Shown here piece by piece: positions 1 to 10,713 of a DNA stretch of 38,394 bases. The notes beneath the pieces are model-generated. The model did not search any database. It was not told the DNA's origin and saw only the letters and a list, made by a program, of their open reading frames with translations. The stretch lies in NCBI GenBank assembly GCA_030591505.1, contig JAUVAY010000007.1:1-38394 (forward strand), in the 5' to 3' direction. How positions within the stretch are numbered: the stretch's first letter is position 1; each line of letters begins with the position of its first letter. Origin of the DNA: Flavobacteriales bacterium (GTDB lineage: Bacteria > Bacteroidota > Bacteroidia > Flavobacteriales_D > JAHECK01). Position numbers and translations under genes: made by a program.

Positions 1-2
1 CA

Positions 3-290
3 ATAAAACAACAATTTAAAGTTCACTGGCCAGCTCCGGGAACCCCTGCATTTGCATTACCAGTTTATGATCTTTATCGGGATCCTCGTGAAATGAAACC
101 TTTGAGTGTTAGTGGAATGTGGACTGTAGGATATTTTGAAGAAATGCTTCATCGTCATATGGCTTTTAAAAAGAAATTTCCAGATAGAGAAGAAACTGAA
201 GGGGCTCCTTATGAAGGGATTGCCAATCTTCGACCTGAGACAAAGGTATTTATAGAAGCTTACGAAAAACGCCAAAAACTACTAAAATAA
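3..290 (+). CDS. Sulfatase (arylsulfatase-like), C-terminal fragment; 5' end lies outside the window
   Basis: Frame 3 is open from the window start: IKQQFKVHWPAPGTPAFALPVYDLYRDPREMKPLSVSGMWTVGYFEEMLHRHMAFKKKFPDR..., resembling sulfatase C-terminal tails (PVYDLYRDPRE). The listed ORF at 93 is an internal Met. Confidence 0.65.
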   Translation: MKQQFKVHWPAPGTPAFALPVYDLYRDPREMKPLSVSGMWTVGYFEEMLHRHMAFKKKFPDREETEGAPYEGIANLRPETKVFIEAYEKRQKLLK

Positions 291-319
291 GGTTTAGATC
301 AATTAAATAGATAATTTAC

Positions 320-1411
320 ATGAATCACCATATTTTTTCGAAATTAATAGTTGCTCTAATCTTGCTAAGCTGTTTGGCATGCAAGCATGAAAAACAACAG
401 AAATCTAATGGCAATATATCCATAAATGTTGCTGGTTACAACTATGACCGTATTCGAGCCATTATGGATGGACGGGTTTCGATAGAAGGAGCGGATGTTA
501 ATTTTAATGTTGAAAACATTTATAATTTAAATAACCATGTTTTTGGACCTGAGAATACGTATGAGGTTACTGAAATGGGACTGATCCCATATATTACACA
601 ATATATTAATAATGATTTCAGGGAATATACATTGATTCCAGTTTTTATCTCACGCATATTCCGACATAGGAATGTGTTTGTAAGTGCTAACTCTGGAATA
701 GATAAGCCCGAAGATCTAATTGGTAAAAAAGTTGGTACACCCGGATACGGGATGAGCGCCAATACATGGATACGTGGTTTTTTATTAGATGAATATGGAG
801 TAAAAGCTGATGATTTTCAGTGGATTCAAACCACAAAAAGTTCTGATGGAGGGACACTTAATTCAGATCTGGGCAAATATTATTTTGGTGATGATTTTCC
901 ACTTGAAATAGGGCCTGAAGGAGTAGACGAGTCAGAATTGCTGCTTAGTGGACAATGTGATGCCTTAATCACTGCAATCACACCAAAAGCCTTTCTGGAT
1001 GGTAATCCAAAGATCAAACGTTTATTCCCCGATGTAAAAGCGGCTGAAATAGACTATTACAAAAAAACCCAATTATTCCCAATAATGCATGTAGTTGCCA
1101 TTCGAAATGATGTAATAAAAGAGAACCCGTGGTTACCAAAAGCAGTTTTTGAAATGTATAGTAAGGCAAAGCAAAAAGCATATGACGACATGGAAACTAC
1201 AACTTCCTTAAAAGTGACTCTACCGTGGGTGACACAGGAATTTGAAGACACTCGCAAACTTATGGGGGATAATTACTGGAAATATGGTATTGAGGCCAAC
1301 CGCAAAGAGCTTGAAGCAATTATGCGCTACGTTTATGAACAAGGTCTTGTAGAGCACCAAATTACCTTTGAAGAATTATTTGCTCCTTCTACACTTGAAC
1401 TTCAAGAATGA
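320..1411 (+). CDS. Periplasmic binding-protein-fold lipoprotein, NMT1/TAXI or 4,5-dihydroxyphthalate decarboxylase-like
   Basis: 363 aa; N-terminal lipoprotein signal (LIVALILLSCLACKHE); PEDLIGKKVGTPGYGMSANTWIRGFLLDEYGV typical of NMT1/DHP-decarboxylase-like SBP fold. Confidence 0.7.
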   Translation: MNHHIFSKLIVALILLSCLACKHEKQQKSNGNISINVAGYNYDRIRAIMDGRVSIEGADVNFNVENIYNLNNHVFGPENTYEVTEMGLIPYITQYINNDFREYTLIPVFISRIFRHRNVFVSANSGIDKPEDLIGKKVGTPGYGMSANTWIRGFLLDEYGVKADDFQWIQTTKSSDGGTLNSDLGKYYFGDDFPLEIGPEGVDESELLLSGQCDALITAITPKAFLDGNPKIKRLFPDVKAAEIDYYKKTQLFPIMHVVAIRNDVIKENPWLPKAVFEMYSKAKQKAYDDMETTTSLKVTLPWVTQEFEDTRKLMGDNYWKYGIEANRKELEAIMRYVYEQGLVEHQITFEELFAPSTLELQE

Positions 1412-1798
1412 ATATTCCGTTAATATTGATCTGGTTAATAGTATTTGTTTGCAATTGAGTTTTATATCTTGTTTGTTGCAGTCAAGTCTTCTTTCAGCTT
1501 GAATCGAACTCCTAATATCTACCAATTGATTTTCATTTAATACTTTTGAAGAAATACAATATTCAAAAGGAATATTTGAAAGACACATTGATATGAATAA
1601 AAACGCACACAACAAAAAATATAGTGCATTTGGCAGATACTACTCAATATGAAGGTGATAGAATTAAATAAACATAGTAGCAAATTGAAAAATAGGAACG
1701 TTGAAATACCAAACGCACCATATTCAAACCGTTAGAAGTAATTGGGTATGGTAAAGGCACATAGTTTACACTTTTTAACTTTAAACTAAAGCCATATT

Positions 1799-2062
1799 AT
1801 GAATTCAGCAGAAATTAAAATTGATCTATTCAGGAAATTGGACTCTTTGAAAGGTAAAAGCTTGAAAGAAGCATATGGTATTTTAGTTAATTACATTAAT
1901 AGCAATAGTAACCCTAATGATTGGGATGGTTTGTCTGAGGAGCAAATCGAAGGGATTAAGCTTGGATTATCTCAACTGGAAAATGGGGAAGGCAGGGAAC
2001 ATAAAAATGTAATTTCTGACCTTAGAAAAAAGTACCTCAATGGCTTTAAAAAAGCTCATTAA
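1799..2062 (+). CDS. Small antitoxin-like / hypothetical protein (87 aa)
   Basis: ...DWDGLSEEQIEGIKLGLSQLENGEGREHKNVISDLRKKYLNG resembles Bacteroidota addiction-module antitoxin-like tails (WxxLxxEQxxxIxxxLxxLxxGxxxxHxxVxxxIRKKY). No toxin ORF next to it. Confidence 0.5.
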   Translation: MNSAEIKIDLFRKLDSLKGKSLKEAYGILVNYINSNSNPNDWDGLSEEQIEGIKLGLSQLENGEGREHKNVISDLRKKYLNGFKKAH

Positions 2063-2079
2063 TAACTCTTTATGATTAT

Positions 2080-2271
2080 CTATCCTGCCTGCATATCCTC
2101 AGCTCCCGGTAGCATTCCAGAAAGTTTTCCAGGTTCGTGTATTAAAATAGGAATATGCTGTGGACAAATCCAATAGCTCTTTTTCATATAGCTTAATTGT
2201 ACCAATGGTACTTGTTCATCATCTCTTTTGCAGAACACACAGCTTTTTTCCTTATCATTATTCATTTTCAA
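2080..2271 (-). CDS. Small putative zinc-binding protein (63 aa, CxxC...CxxH)
   Basis: CVFCKRDDEQVPLVQLSYMKKSYWICPQHIPILIHEP: paired CxxC and CxxH. Confidence 0.55.
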   Translation of the reverse strand: MKMNNDKEKSCVFCKRDDEQVPLVQLSYMKKSYWICPQHIPILIHEPGKLSGMLPGAEDMQAG

Positions 2272-2331
2272 GTTGTTTAAAGTAAGTGGGAATCTAGATT
2301 CGATTCATATCGAATGCTAAGGTAAAAATAA

Positions 2332-3084
2332 TCAATTACTCAACGATTCTTGAACTTTCTTCTTATAACTTCTACTTATTGGTAGGTCTACTTCATTTAT
2401 ATTTAGACTATCACGATTGAAAGATGATATTTTGTTTTTATTAACGATAAACGATTGGTGAATTCTAATGAAATTCTGTGGGAGTCGTTCTGCTAAATGA
2501 CTTATTTTTTCTTTTGTTTCTATGGGATTAGCATGATCAGAAACAATTTTCACATAATCTCCCAAACTCTCTAAATACAAAATGGAAGTGAGAGGAATCT
2601 GCTTATTCTTTCTATTTTCCTTTACAAGAAGATTTACTTGTGTGGTTTTTTTTAATTCACTTTCTACTTTGGCTAATTCCCCTTCTCCTTTAAAGTAGAA
2701 TCTGACCAAGCGTATAAATGCCAATCCCAATACAACAAAATATAAGGTAATGGTCAATACGAATATATCGGTAGTTACCGGATTCATATTAGCGTAATCG
2801 TATTCTGCCAAGATTATTAAAGCAGCTGTGATCACCATCATTTCAAGATTTAGCGATACGATCAATAGGTAAACACAATAGAGAAAAAAGCTGAAGTACT
2901 TTTTTGTAAATAAATACTTTGGGACTAAGAAATAATTAAAAAAGTAGCTTGTACCAATTAAAACAGGTATCAGCATACTTACGAAATAGAATGAGGTTGC
3001 ATAACTATGATAGGACTTTCCAAAAATGAGGGTAAGCAAGATCACTATGAATACCCAAAATGCTACATGTCTTCCAACTTTCAT
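2332..3084 (-). CDS. Membrane-anchored LytTR DNA-binding regulator
   Basis: Several N-terminal TM helices followed by a LytTR domain (ILYLESLGDYVKIVSD...LPQNFIRIHQSFIVNKNKISSF...LPISRSYKKKVQESL). Confidence 0.85.
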   Translation of the reverse strand: MKVGRHVAFWVFIVILLTLIFGKSYHSYATSFYFVSMLIPVLIGTSYFFNYFLVPKYLFTKKYFSFFLYCVYLLIVSLNLEMMVITAALIILAEYDYANMNPVTTDIFVLTITLYFVVLGLAFIRLVRFYFKGEGELAKVESELKKTTQVNLLVKENRKNKQIPLTSILYLESLGDYVKIVSDHANPIETKEKISHLAERLPQNFIRIHQSFIVNKNKISSFNRDSLNINEVDLPISRSYKKKVQESLSN

Positions 3085-3185
3085 TCGGCTAATTTGAGTA
3101 AAAATATGTATTCAGCTAAAAAATGTCGTTAAATAACCGGTTTAGCAACGGATTCTACCTTGATATCAGTCTTCCTCCGATCTAC

Positions 3186-3215
3186 ATTTGATCAAATTAT
3201 GTTTAACTAAATTTA
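3186..3215 (+). promoter_or_regulatory. Candidate Bacteroidota-type promoter with overlapping palindrome
   Basis: TTTG (3187-3190), 17 nt, TAAATTTA (3208-3215; consensus TAnnTTTG); perfect 12-bp palindrome ATTTGATCAAAT (3186-3197) overlaps the -33 box, upstream of the ATG at 3223. Confidence 0.4.
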
Positions 3216-3222
3216 CAAAACG

Positions 3223-3588
3223 ATGATGGATCTTTTTAACATGGGTGGAAGCCTTTTTATGGGAGTGCTGACACTTCTTTTTCTTCTAATAATAGTAATT
3301 TCTGTTAGAAACGCGGTAATACTACTTAATAGCAATCCAGTTTCTATACGTCAACTAAGTATGATGAAGTCGATTGGCTTATTCGCATTGGTATTCGGTA
3401 TTCTGGGACAACTGATCGGCTTATATTCCGCTTTTGAAATGATAGAACAAGTAGGTTCGATATCGCAAGGAATGCTTGCGGGTGGTTTAAAAGTGAGTTC
3501 GATCACGACGATTTATGGCTTAATTATTTACCTATTTTCCTTTCTACTATTCTTTGGTGAAAGTGCCTGGAATCGAAGGCTTGAATAA
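3223..3588 (+). CDS. Small MotA/TolQ/ExbB-like membrane protein
   Basis: 121 aa, three hydrophobic segments, GLFALVFGILGQLIGLYSAFEMIEQVGSISQGMLAGGLKVSSITTIYGLIIYLFSFLLFF resembles a TolQ/ExbB channel core. Confidence 0.6.
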   Translation: MMDLFNMGGSLFMGVLTLLFLLIIVISVRNAVILLNSNPVSIRQLSMMKSIGLFALVFGILGQLIGLYSAFEMIEQVGSISQGMLAGGLKVSSITTIYGLIIYLFSFLLFFGESAWNRRLE

Positions 3589-3659
3589 GCCGATTTCTAT
3601 TTCCATTTTCCTAATAAAATAATTCTGCTGTTTTACAAAGAAAACTCCTTTCCTTGCTG

Positions 3660-3667
3660 TATTTTTG
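3660..3667 (+). promoter_or_regulatory. Candidate -7 element TATTTTTG upstream of icd
   Basis: Matches TAnnTTTG; no clear -33 box at the expected spacing. Confidence 0.3.
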
Positions 3668-3690
3668 TAAGCCTTTTTGATATGCTTTAA

Positions 3691-5958
<2,268 letters not shown>

Positions 5959-6228
5959 TAGTAAAGATTTATTTCTATTTTCCGCAGATAACGCTGATTT
6001 TAATGTTTGAGTAGTTTTTTAATTAATGAACATTTACTATTCTGAATTTACCAAATGCTTTTTCATTTGTAAGTGATGCATTTTTATGATGCTCACAATC
6101 TGCGATTATCTGCGAGATCTTCGGGACAAATATTTTAATTAAAATTTAGCACAGTAGTTGTTAAGACAATAACATATTTAAATTCTAGTCGTACTAAAAG
6201 AGTGTTTGAGTTTGAAAAAGACTAATTA

Positions 6229-6693
6229 ATGAAGAGAATTATACTATTGATTTTAATAATTTTCACAGGGGTCACTACATTAAGTGCACAAAGTTCTGTT
6301 GAAAGAAAATTTGAGAAATTCATTAGATCAAGCACCCAAGGAAATGGTAAGATAGAATTCGAAAGCATTTGTTTTATTGATTCCTCTTATACATTTAACG
6401 AGTATACTGAAGAATTCAAATTAATTCTGACAACCTTGAATAATGAACTTTCAAAAAGTAAAGACTATCAAATAGAGCGTAATCGAAAGTTTATAACTGC
6501 ATCATTTACAGCGCTTGTTTATAATGAGATCGGTAAAGAGATCGGTATAAGATCGTACCGAATAGAGTTTATTAAAAAACGAAAGACTTTTGAAATTTTA
6601 GGGGTAACCGTAAACCATACTAATCAATGGAAAAAAGCGGAAGGTTGCTGGAAGAAGGTAAGGAAATTAAAAGAACCCGATTATAAATCCTAA
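6229..6693 (+). CDS. Hypothetical secreted protein (154 aa)
   Basis: Signal peptide MKRIILLILIIFTGVTTLSAQS; no family recognised. Confidence 0.6.
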   Translation: MKRIILLILIIFTGVTTLSAQSSVERKFEKFIRSSTQGNGKIEFESICFIDSSYTFNEYTEEFKLILTTLNNELSKSKDYQIERNRKFITASFTALVYNEIGKEIGIRSYRIEFIKKRKTFEILGVTVNHTNQWKKAEGCWKKVRKLKEPDYKS

Positions 6694-6730
6694 TTTTTGA
6701 GTATTTCAACTTTGAGCTTCTAACTCATCT

Positions 6731-7465
6731 CTAATTAACCTTTTTCAACTTTATCACTCCAAATTTATCCATTACCAACATGATGATATAGGTTGGATCG
6801 ATCTCATGCCAGCGAACGCCTCCAAAATTAGCGCTATTACCGTTTTTATGGTGGTTGTTATGATAACTTTCACCAAGCATTAAAAAGTCGAAGGGGAGTA
6901 AATTTTTTGAAGTATCTTTTAGTTTGAAATTTACATATCCATAAACATGTGCAAACCAGTTAATTATCGCTCCGTGAATCGGGGCCATTAAGAATGCAAC
7001 AGGTAGTAAAAACCATTGCCACCATGCAGTCGTGAATTCTACAAAGAATAAAGTGTACGCTATTCCCCATCCCAACCTTGAAACCCATGAGCTGGCAAAA
7101 CGATCAAAAGCTGCCCATTGAGGAACATTGTCTGTAAATTGTTTATCTACTTCGATTTGCTTTTTATTAATAGACTGATAAACTGATTTCGTGCGCCACA
7201 TCATTGCAAATACATTCTCATCATACTTAGGTGAATGAGGATCCTTTTCTGTATCTGCATAGGCATGATGCATTCTGTGCATAACACCATATCCATAAGC
7301 ACTTAGATAGTTTGGTCCTTGAAATAGCCACGTAAATATAAAAGCTAGTTTCTCAAAAAATGGCGACATAGTATATGTTTGGTGGGCCGCATAGCGATGA
7401 AGAAAAAATGTTTGAAAAAACAAACCTCCATACCATAAAATGATAATAAAAAGTAAAATGATCAT
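6731..7465 (-). CDS. Acyl-CoA / fatty acid desaturase (stearoyl-CoA desaturase-like)
   Basis: Histidine boxes HRYAAH, HRMHHAY (ADTEKDPHSP) and ESYHNNHHKN in a membrane protein. Confidence 0.9.
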   Translation of the reverse strand: MIILLFIIILWYGGLFFQTFFLHRYAAHQTYTMSPFFEKLAFIFTWLFQGPNYLSAYGYGVMHRMHHAYADTEKDPHSPKYDENVFAMMWRTKSVYQSINKKQIEVDKQFTDNVPQWAAFDRFASSWVSRLGWGIAYTLFFVEFTTAWWQWFLLPVAFLMAPIHGAIINWFAHVYGYVNFKLKDTSKNLLPFDFLMLGESYHNNHHKNGNSANFGGVRWHEIDPTYIIMLVMDKFGVIKLKKVN

Positions 7466-7493
7466 GATTATATATCCAATAATTACCTTGTTT

Positions 7494-7524
7494 CTAATAT
7501 ATTAAATAGGGTCAAATATATTAG
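7494..7524. promoter_or_regulatory. Inverted repeat CTAATATATT-N11-AATATATTAG upstream of the desaturase
   Basis: Perfect 10-bp arms at 7494-7503 and 7515-7524; the minus-strand TATATTTG (7520-7513) inside the right arm matches TAnnTTTG. Confidence 0.5.
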
Positions 7525-7601
7525 ATATTTAATCATATAATAGACTTCCTAGCAATCATTTATAATGAATTTATCAAGACTTGATTTTACCGTTATTTCA
7601 T

Positions 7602-8021
7602 TTAATCTAAAAGAATTATCTCAAGTTCAAAATAGTTGCCGTCATAGTAAAATTGCGACTCTTCGAATCTGGGAGCACGGAAATTAGGGTTTAAGTTGTT
7701 AGAAAAACCGTAAGGTTCTTTCGGTATTCCAAAAAAAATAAAATCCATCTCACCATTTGAATTCAAATCATGCATTATGCTTATGGCATAGTTCCCCTTT
7801 GGAATAGTATCGATCACAATCAACATAGCAAGGCTATCTACTTTTTTAAGTATGAAAATGTATTGTTCTGTAAGACTTAAGAACACTTCTGGGTCATCAT
7901 ATATTCCGATATGAAGATCTCCCTGAATACTTGTGATATTATTGATCTTTATCACGAGTTGAGCATTTGACTTAGCGCTTATCGCAACAATAAATAACAA
8001 AATAATAAAAATCTTTTTCAT
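7602..8021 (-). CDS. DUF2141 domain-containing secreted protein
   Basis: Signal peptide; GDLHIGIYDD...IPKGNYAISIMHDLNSNGEMDFIFFGIPKEPYGFSNN is typical DUF2141. Confidence 0.85.
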   Translation of the reverse strand: MKKIFIILLFIVAISAKSNAQLVIKINNITSIQGDLHIGIYDDPEVFLSLTEQYIFILKKVDSLAMLIVIDTIPKGNYAISIMHDLNSNGEMDFIFFGIPKEPYGFSNNLNPNFRAPRFEESQFYYDGNYFELEIILLD

Positions 8022-8036
8022 TAAATTCCTCCAATT

Positions 8037-9053
8037 CTAAATCTCACTCTTCCAGGCAAAGACATACTCGCTTAATCGATGATAATCCCCAATTCCTTCC
8101 TGGTTTTGAAGCTTTAAATACCGGTCGATCATCTCGTCAGACATTTCACTAATTGGACCGCTATATTCCTCGTAACGCTCTTTACGATCATGAATATGTT
8201 TTTGCATTGTTGGTGTAAACAACGATATCATATTTTCAAATGTATCCTTATCTCTAATTTTATAATAGAATAAGAGTTCATATAATAAATGCATTTGAGC
8301 CGAATACCTGACACTTTCATTTTCATTCGACATACAAATAATATAGGCCAGGAAATCAGCTTCATGCTCTGGTGCAACTCCTGCGGCGTGACACCATTCA
8401 TGCGCAATGGTAAATGGACGATCGATCGGGCCTAATTTAATTTCATATTGAGCCTGCCCTGTATAAGGGAAGTACATTCCAAGAATTCCCATGCGAAGAA
8501 AAATTCCTTCGGGATGAACAGGAACTGGTTTCACCTTACTTTTATATAAAAAGGGGTATTGTTCTGCTAATTGAATGCAAGATTTTAGTAAAGAGTTATC
8601 ATAATCCGTGTTTTCACCTTTGTCAAAAGAATCGCTGAGTTCAATACAGGATTCTAGTGTTCTCATCGTTAAAACCAAATGGGTTGAATCATCAACATTT
8701 GAGAATTCGATATCAAGTTTATCATTATCAACTAAAGGCGTGCGGTAATAATTAAAGCCCCAAAGCCAATAAAACAATACAATGAGGAAGAATAGAAATT
8801 TAACTCCTTTAATAAATCCCTTTTTAATTATGGATTGAATTAATATGAATAAACTTATAATAATAAAGGCCCAGGCAATACTTTGATCGAAAAAATCGGC
8901 AACCCGATCCAAAAACAATCTAAAAAATGGATAGATTATTCCGCCATAAATAGCCTCCCCAAGCGTTGGATAGACAAAAAAGAAAAGACCGCTAAAGATT
9001 GTTATAAGAACAAAAATTATCCATGAAATATGTTTTCTTAATTGCTGATTCAC
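8037..9053 (-). CDS. DUF3810 domain-containing membrane protein (putative metallopeptidase-like)
   Basis: N-terminal TMs; FLRMGILGMYFPYTGQAQYEIKLGPIDRPFTIAHEWCHAAGVAPEHEADFLAYI. Confidence 0.85.
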   Translation of the reverse strand: MNQQLRKHISWIIFVLITIFSGLFFFVYPTLGEAIYGGIIYPFFRLFLDRVADFFDQSIAWAFIIISLFILIQSIIKKGFIKGVKFLFFLIVLFYWLWGFNYYRTPLVDNDKLDIEFSNVDDSTHLVLTMRTLESCIELSDSFDKGENTDYDNSLLKSCIQLAEQYPFLYKSKVKPVPVHPEGIFLRMGILGMYFPYTGQAQYEIKLGPIDRPFTIAHEWCHAAGVAPEHEADFLAYIICMSNENESVRYSAQMHLLYELLFYYKIRDKDTFENMISLFTPTMQKHIHDRKERYEEYSGPISEMSDEMIDRYLKLQNQEGIGDYHRLSEYVFAWKSEI

Positions 9054-9128
9054 AGGGTTTATTTTAAAATTAAATATAGGTCATTGTATATTATATTTTT
9101 TATAAATAATGGTAATTATTTAATTGCC

Positions 9129-9136
9129 TACTTTTG
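9129..9136 (+). promoter_or_regulatory. Candidate -7 element TACTTTTG upstream of the DEAD-box helicase
   Basis: Matches TAnnTTTG about 34 bp upstream of the ATG at 9170. Confidence 0.35.
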
Positions 9137-9169
9137 CGCGATTGAGATACACTTTGCTTCAACATCACT

Positions 9170-10456
9170 ATGAATTTTTCTGAATTTAAACTTACACGTC
9201 AATATTATAATGCACTGGATGATCTTGGTTTTACCGAGGCTACGGAAATTCAGGAGCAAGCCATTCCGAAGATACTTTCTGGCCATGATATAATTGGTGT
9301 TGCCCAAACGGGGACAGGAAAAACAGCGGCGTATATGCTACCGCTACTGAAAAAAATGAATTATGCTCAAGGTGATGATTGTCGGGCATTAGTTTTAGTC
9401 CCAACAAAAGAGTTGGTTCTTCAGGTTGAGTCAATGTCTCAGGCCTTAGCAAAATATACCGATATTAGAATAGTAGCACTTTATGGTGGTATTGGTTGGA
9501 AAGCACAAGCCGAGGTGATTAAAAAAGGAGTAGACATAATTATTGCTACACCCGGTAGGTTTTTGGAATTGTACCGCAAAGAAGCTTTATACCCCAGAAA
9601 GATCAACACCTTAGTGCTAGACGAAGCAGACCGAATGATGGATATGGGGTTCATTAATCAATTGCGAGATATTCTTGAGCTTATTCCCGTTAAAAGACAA
9701 AACATTTTACTTTCTGCCACTTTTGGAGAGCGAGTGGAAAGGCTTTCGGAAGAGTTTTTAGAATTCCCGGTGAAATTGGAGATTGCTACTTCTGCAAGCA
9801 CCCCAGAGAAGGTAAAACAGATGGTTTATGAAGTGCCTAATCAACGGACGAAAATTGAATTTTTAAAAGAACTATTGAGTGATGCAGAAACATTCAATCG
9901 GGTTTTGGTATTTGTCAGGAAAAAGGAAATTGTTGAGAATATCGCTAAGTATATAAGTAGGACGAACGATGAGACGGTTAAAACCATTCATTCAAATAAA
10001 GGACAAAACTCTAGAATCAATGCGATCAATGCATTTAAAGAGGGTGAGTTACGGGTTTTGGTTGCCAGTGATGTAGCGAGCAGGGGAATAGATGTAAGTG
10101 AAGTAAGTCATGTGATAAACTTTGATGTTCCTAGAAATTATGAAGATTACGTACACAGGATAGGACGTACTGGAAGAGCAAAAATGGAGGGGACCGCCAT
10201 TTCATTTATGAATAAAGCGGAGCGTTACCACATTAAAAAGATCGAAAAATTGATCGGTCAGAAAATAGAGCGAAAAGATATGCCCTCTTTTGTTGAAGTG
10301 TTTCCTGCTACCAAAATAGAGGCAAGGGATATTGAAATGGAGATTGACAAGCAAAAAAGAAGGGAGGACCCTAACTATCAAGGTGCTTTTCACGAAAAGA
10401 AGGGGAGGATAAAAGCGAGGAATAAGAAGAGGAGTTTAAAAGGGAGAAGGAATTAG
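9170..10456 (+). CDS. DEAD-box RNA helicase, RhlE-like
   Basis: AQTGTGKTAAY, PTKELVLQ, ATPGR, DEAD, SAT, HRIGRTGR motifs with a basic C-terminal tail. Confidence 0.95.
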   Translation: MNFSEFKLTRQYYNALDDLGFTEATEIQEQAIPKILSGHDIIGVAQTGTGKTAAYMLPLLKKMNYAQGDDCRALVLVPTKELVLQVESMSQALAKYTDIRIVALYGGIGWKAQAEVIKKGVDIIIATPGRFLELYRKEALYPRKINTLVLDEADRMMDMGFINQLRDILELIPVKRQNILLSATFGERVERLSEEFLEFPVKLEIATSASTPEKVKQMVYEVPNQRTKIEFLKELLSDAETFNRVLVFVRKKEIVENIAKYISRTNDETVKTIHSNKGQNSRINAINAFKEGELRVLVASDVASRGIDVSEVSHVINFDVPRNYEDYVHRIGRTGRAKMEGTAISFMNKAERYHIKKIEKLIGQKIERKDMPSFVEVFPATKIEARDIEMEIDKQKRREDPNYQGAFHEKKGRIKARNKKRSLKGRRN

Positions 10457-10514
10457 TAGAGTGTACTTCCCTGAATAGTGTTGACCGTTTTATTGGGATG
10501 AAAGATTCTTTTTC

Positions 10515-10643
10515 TTTAACCACAATTCGCTCAGAGTAGGCTCGAAGGACACTATGAAAAATAGATTAATGATGGTTAAAACTTAGTTCTATTTATTTTT
10601 TCCAGTGAACTTTGTGTAATTTCTTTGTGCCATTGTGGTTAAA
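10515..10643. repeat. Intergenic repeat-like segment bounded by inverted repeat TTTAACCACAAT / ATTGTGGTTAAA
   Basis: Perfect 12-nt arms at 10515-10526 and 10632-10643; interior right side reads CTTTGTGTAATTTCTTTGTGCCATTGTGGTTAAAT. Confidence 0.5.
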
Positions 10644-10713
10644 TAAAAAAGGGTCAAATATATTCAGGGAAATACACTTTCCATATTCTGACATCTGACT
10701 CTGACATCTAGGC

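Noticed and set aside
1376-1615. 79-aa minus-strand ORF in the gap after the lipoprotein gene
   Set aside because: Overlaps the 3' end of the supported CDS, no recognisable motif; likely chance ORF.
7509-7522. 14-mer GGGTCAAATATATT repeated at 10651-10664
   Set aside because: An AT-rich 14-mer match is expected a few times by chance in 38 kb; contexts differ.
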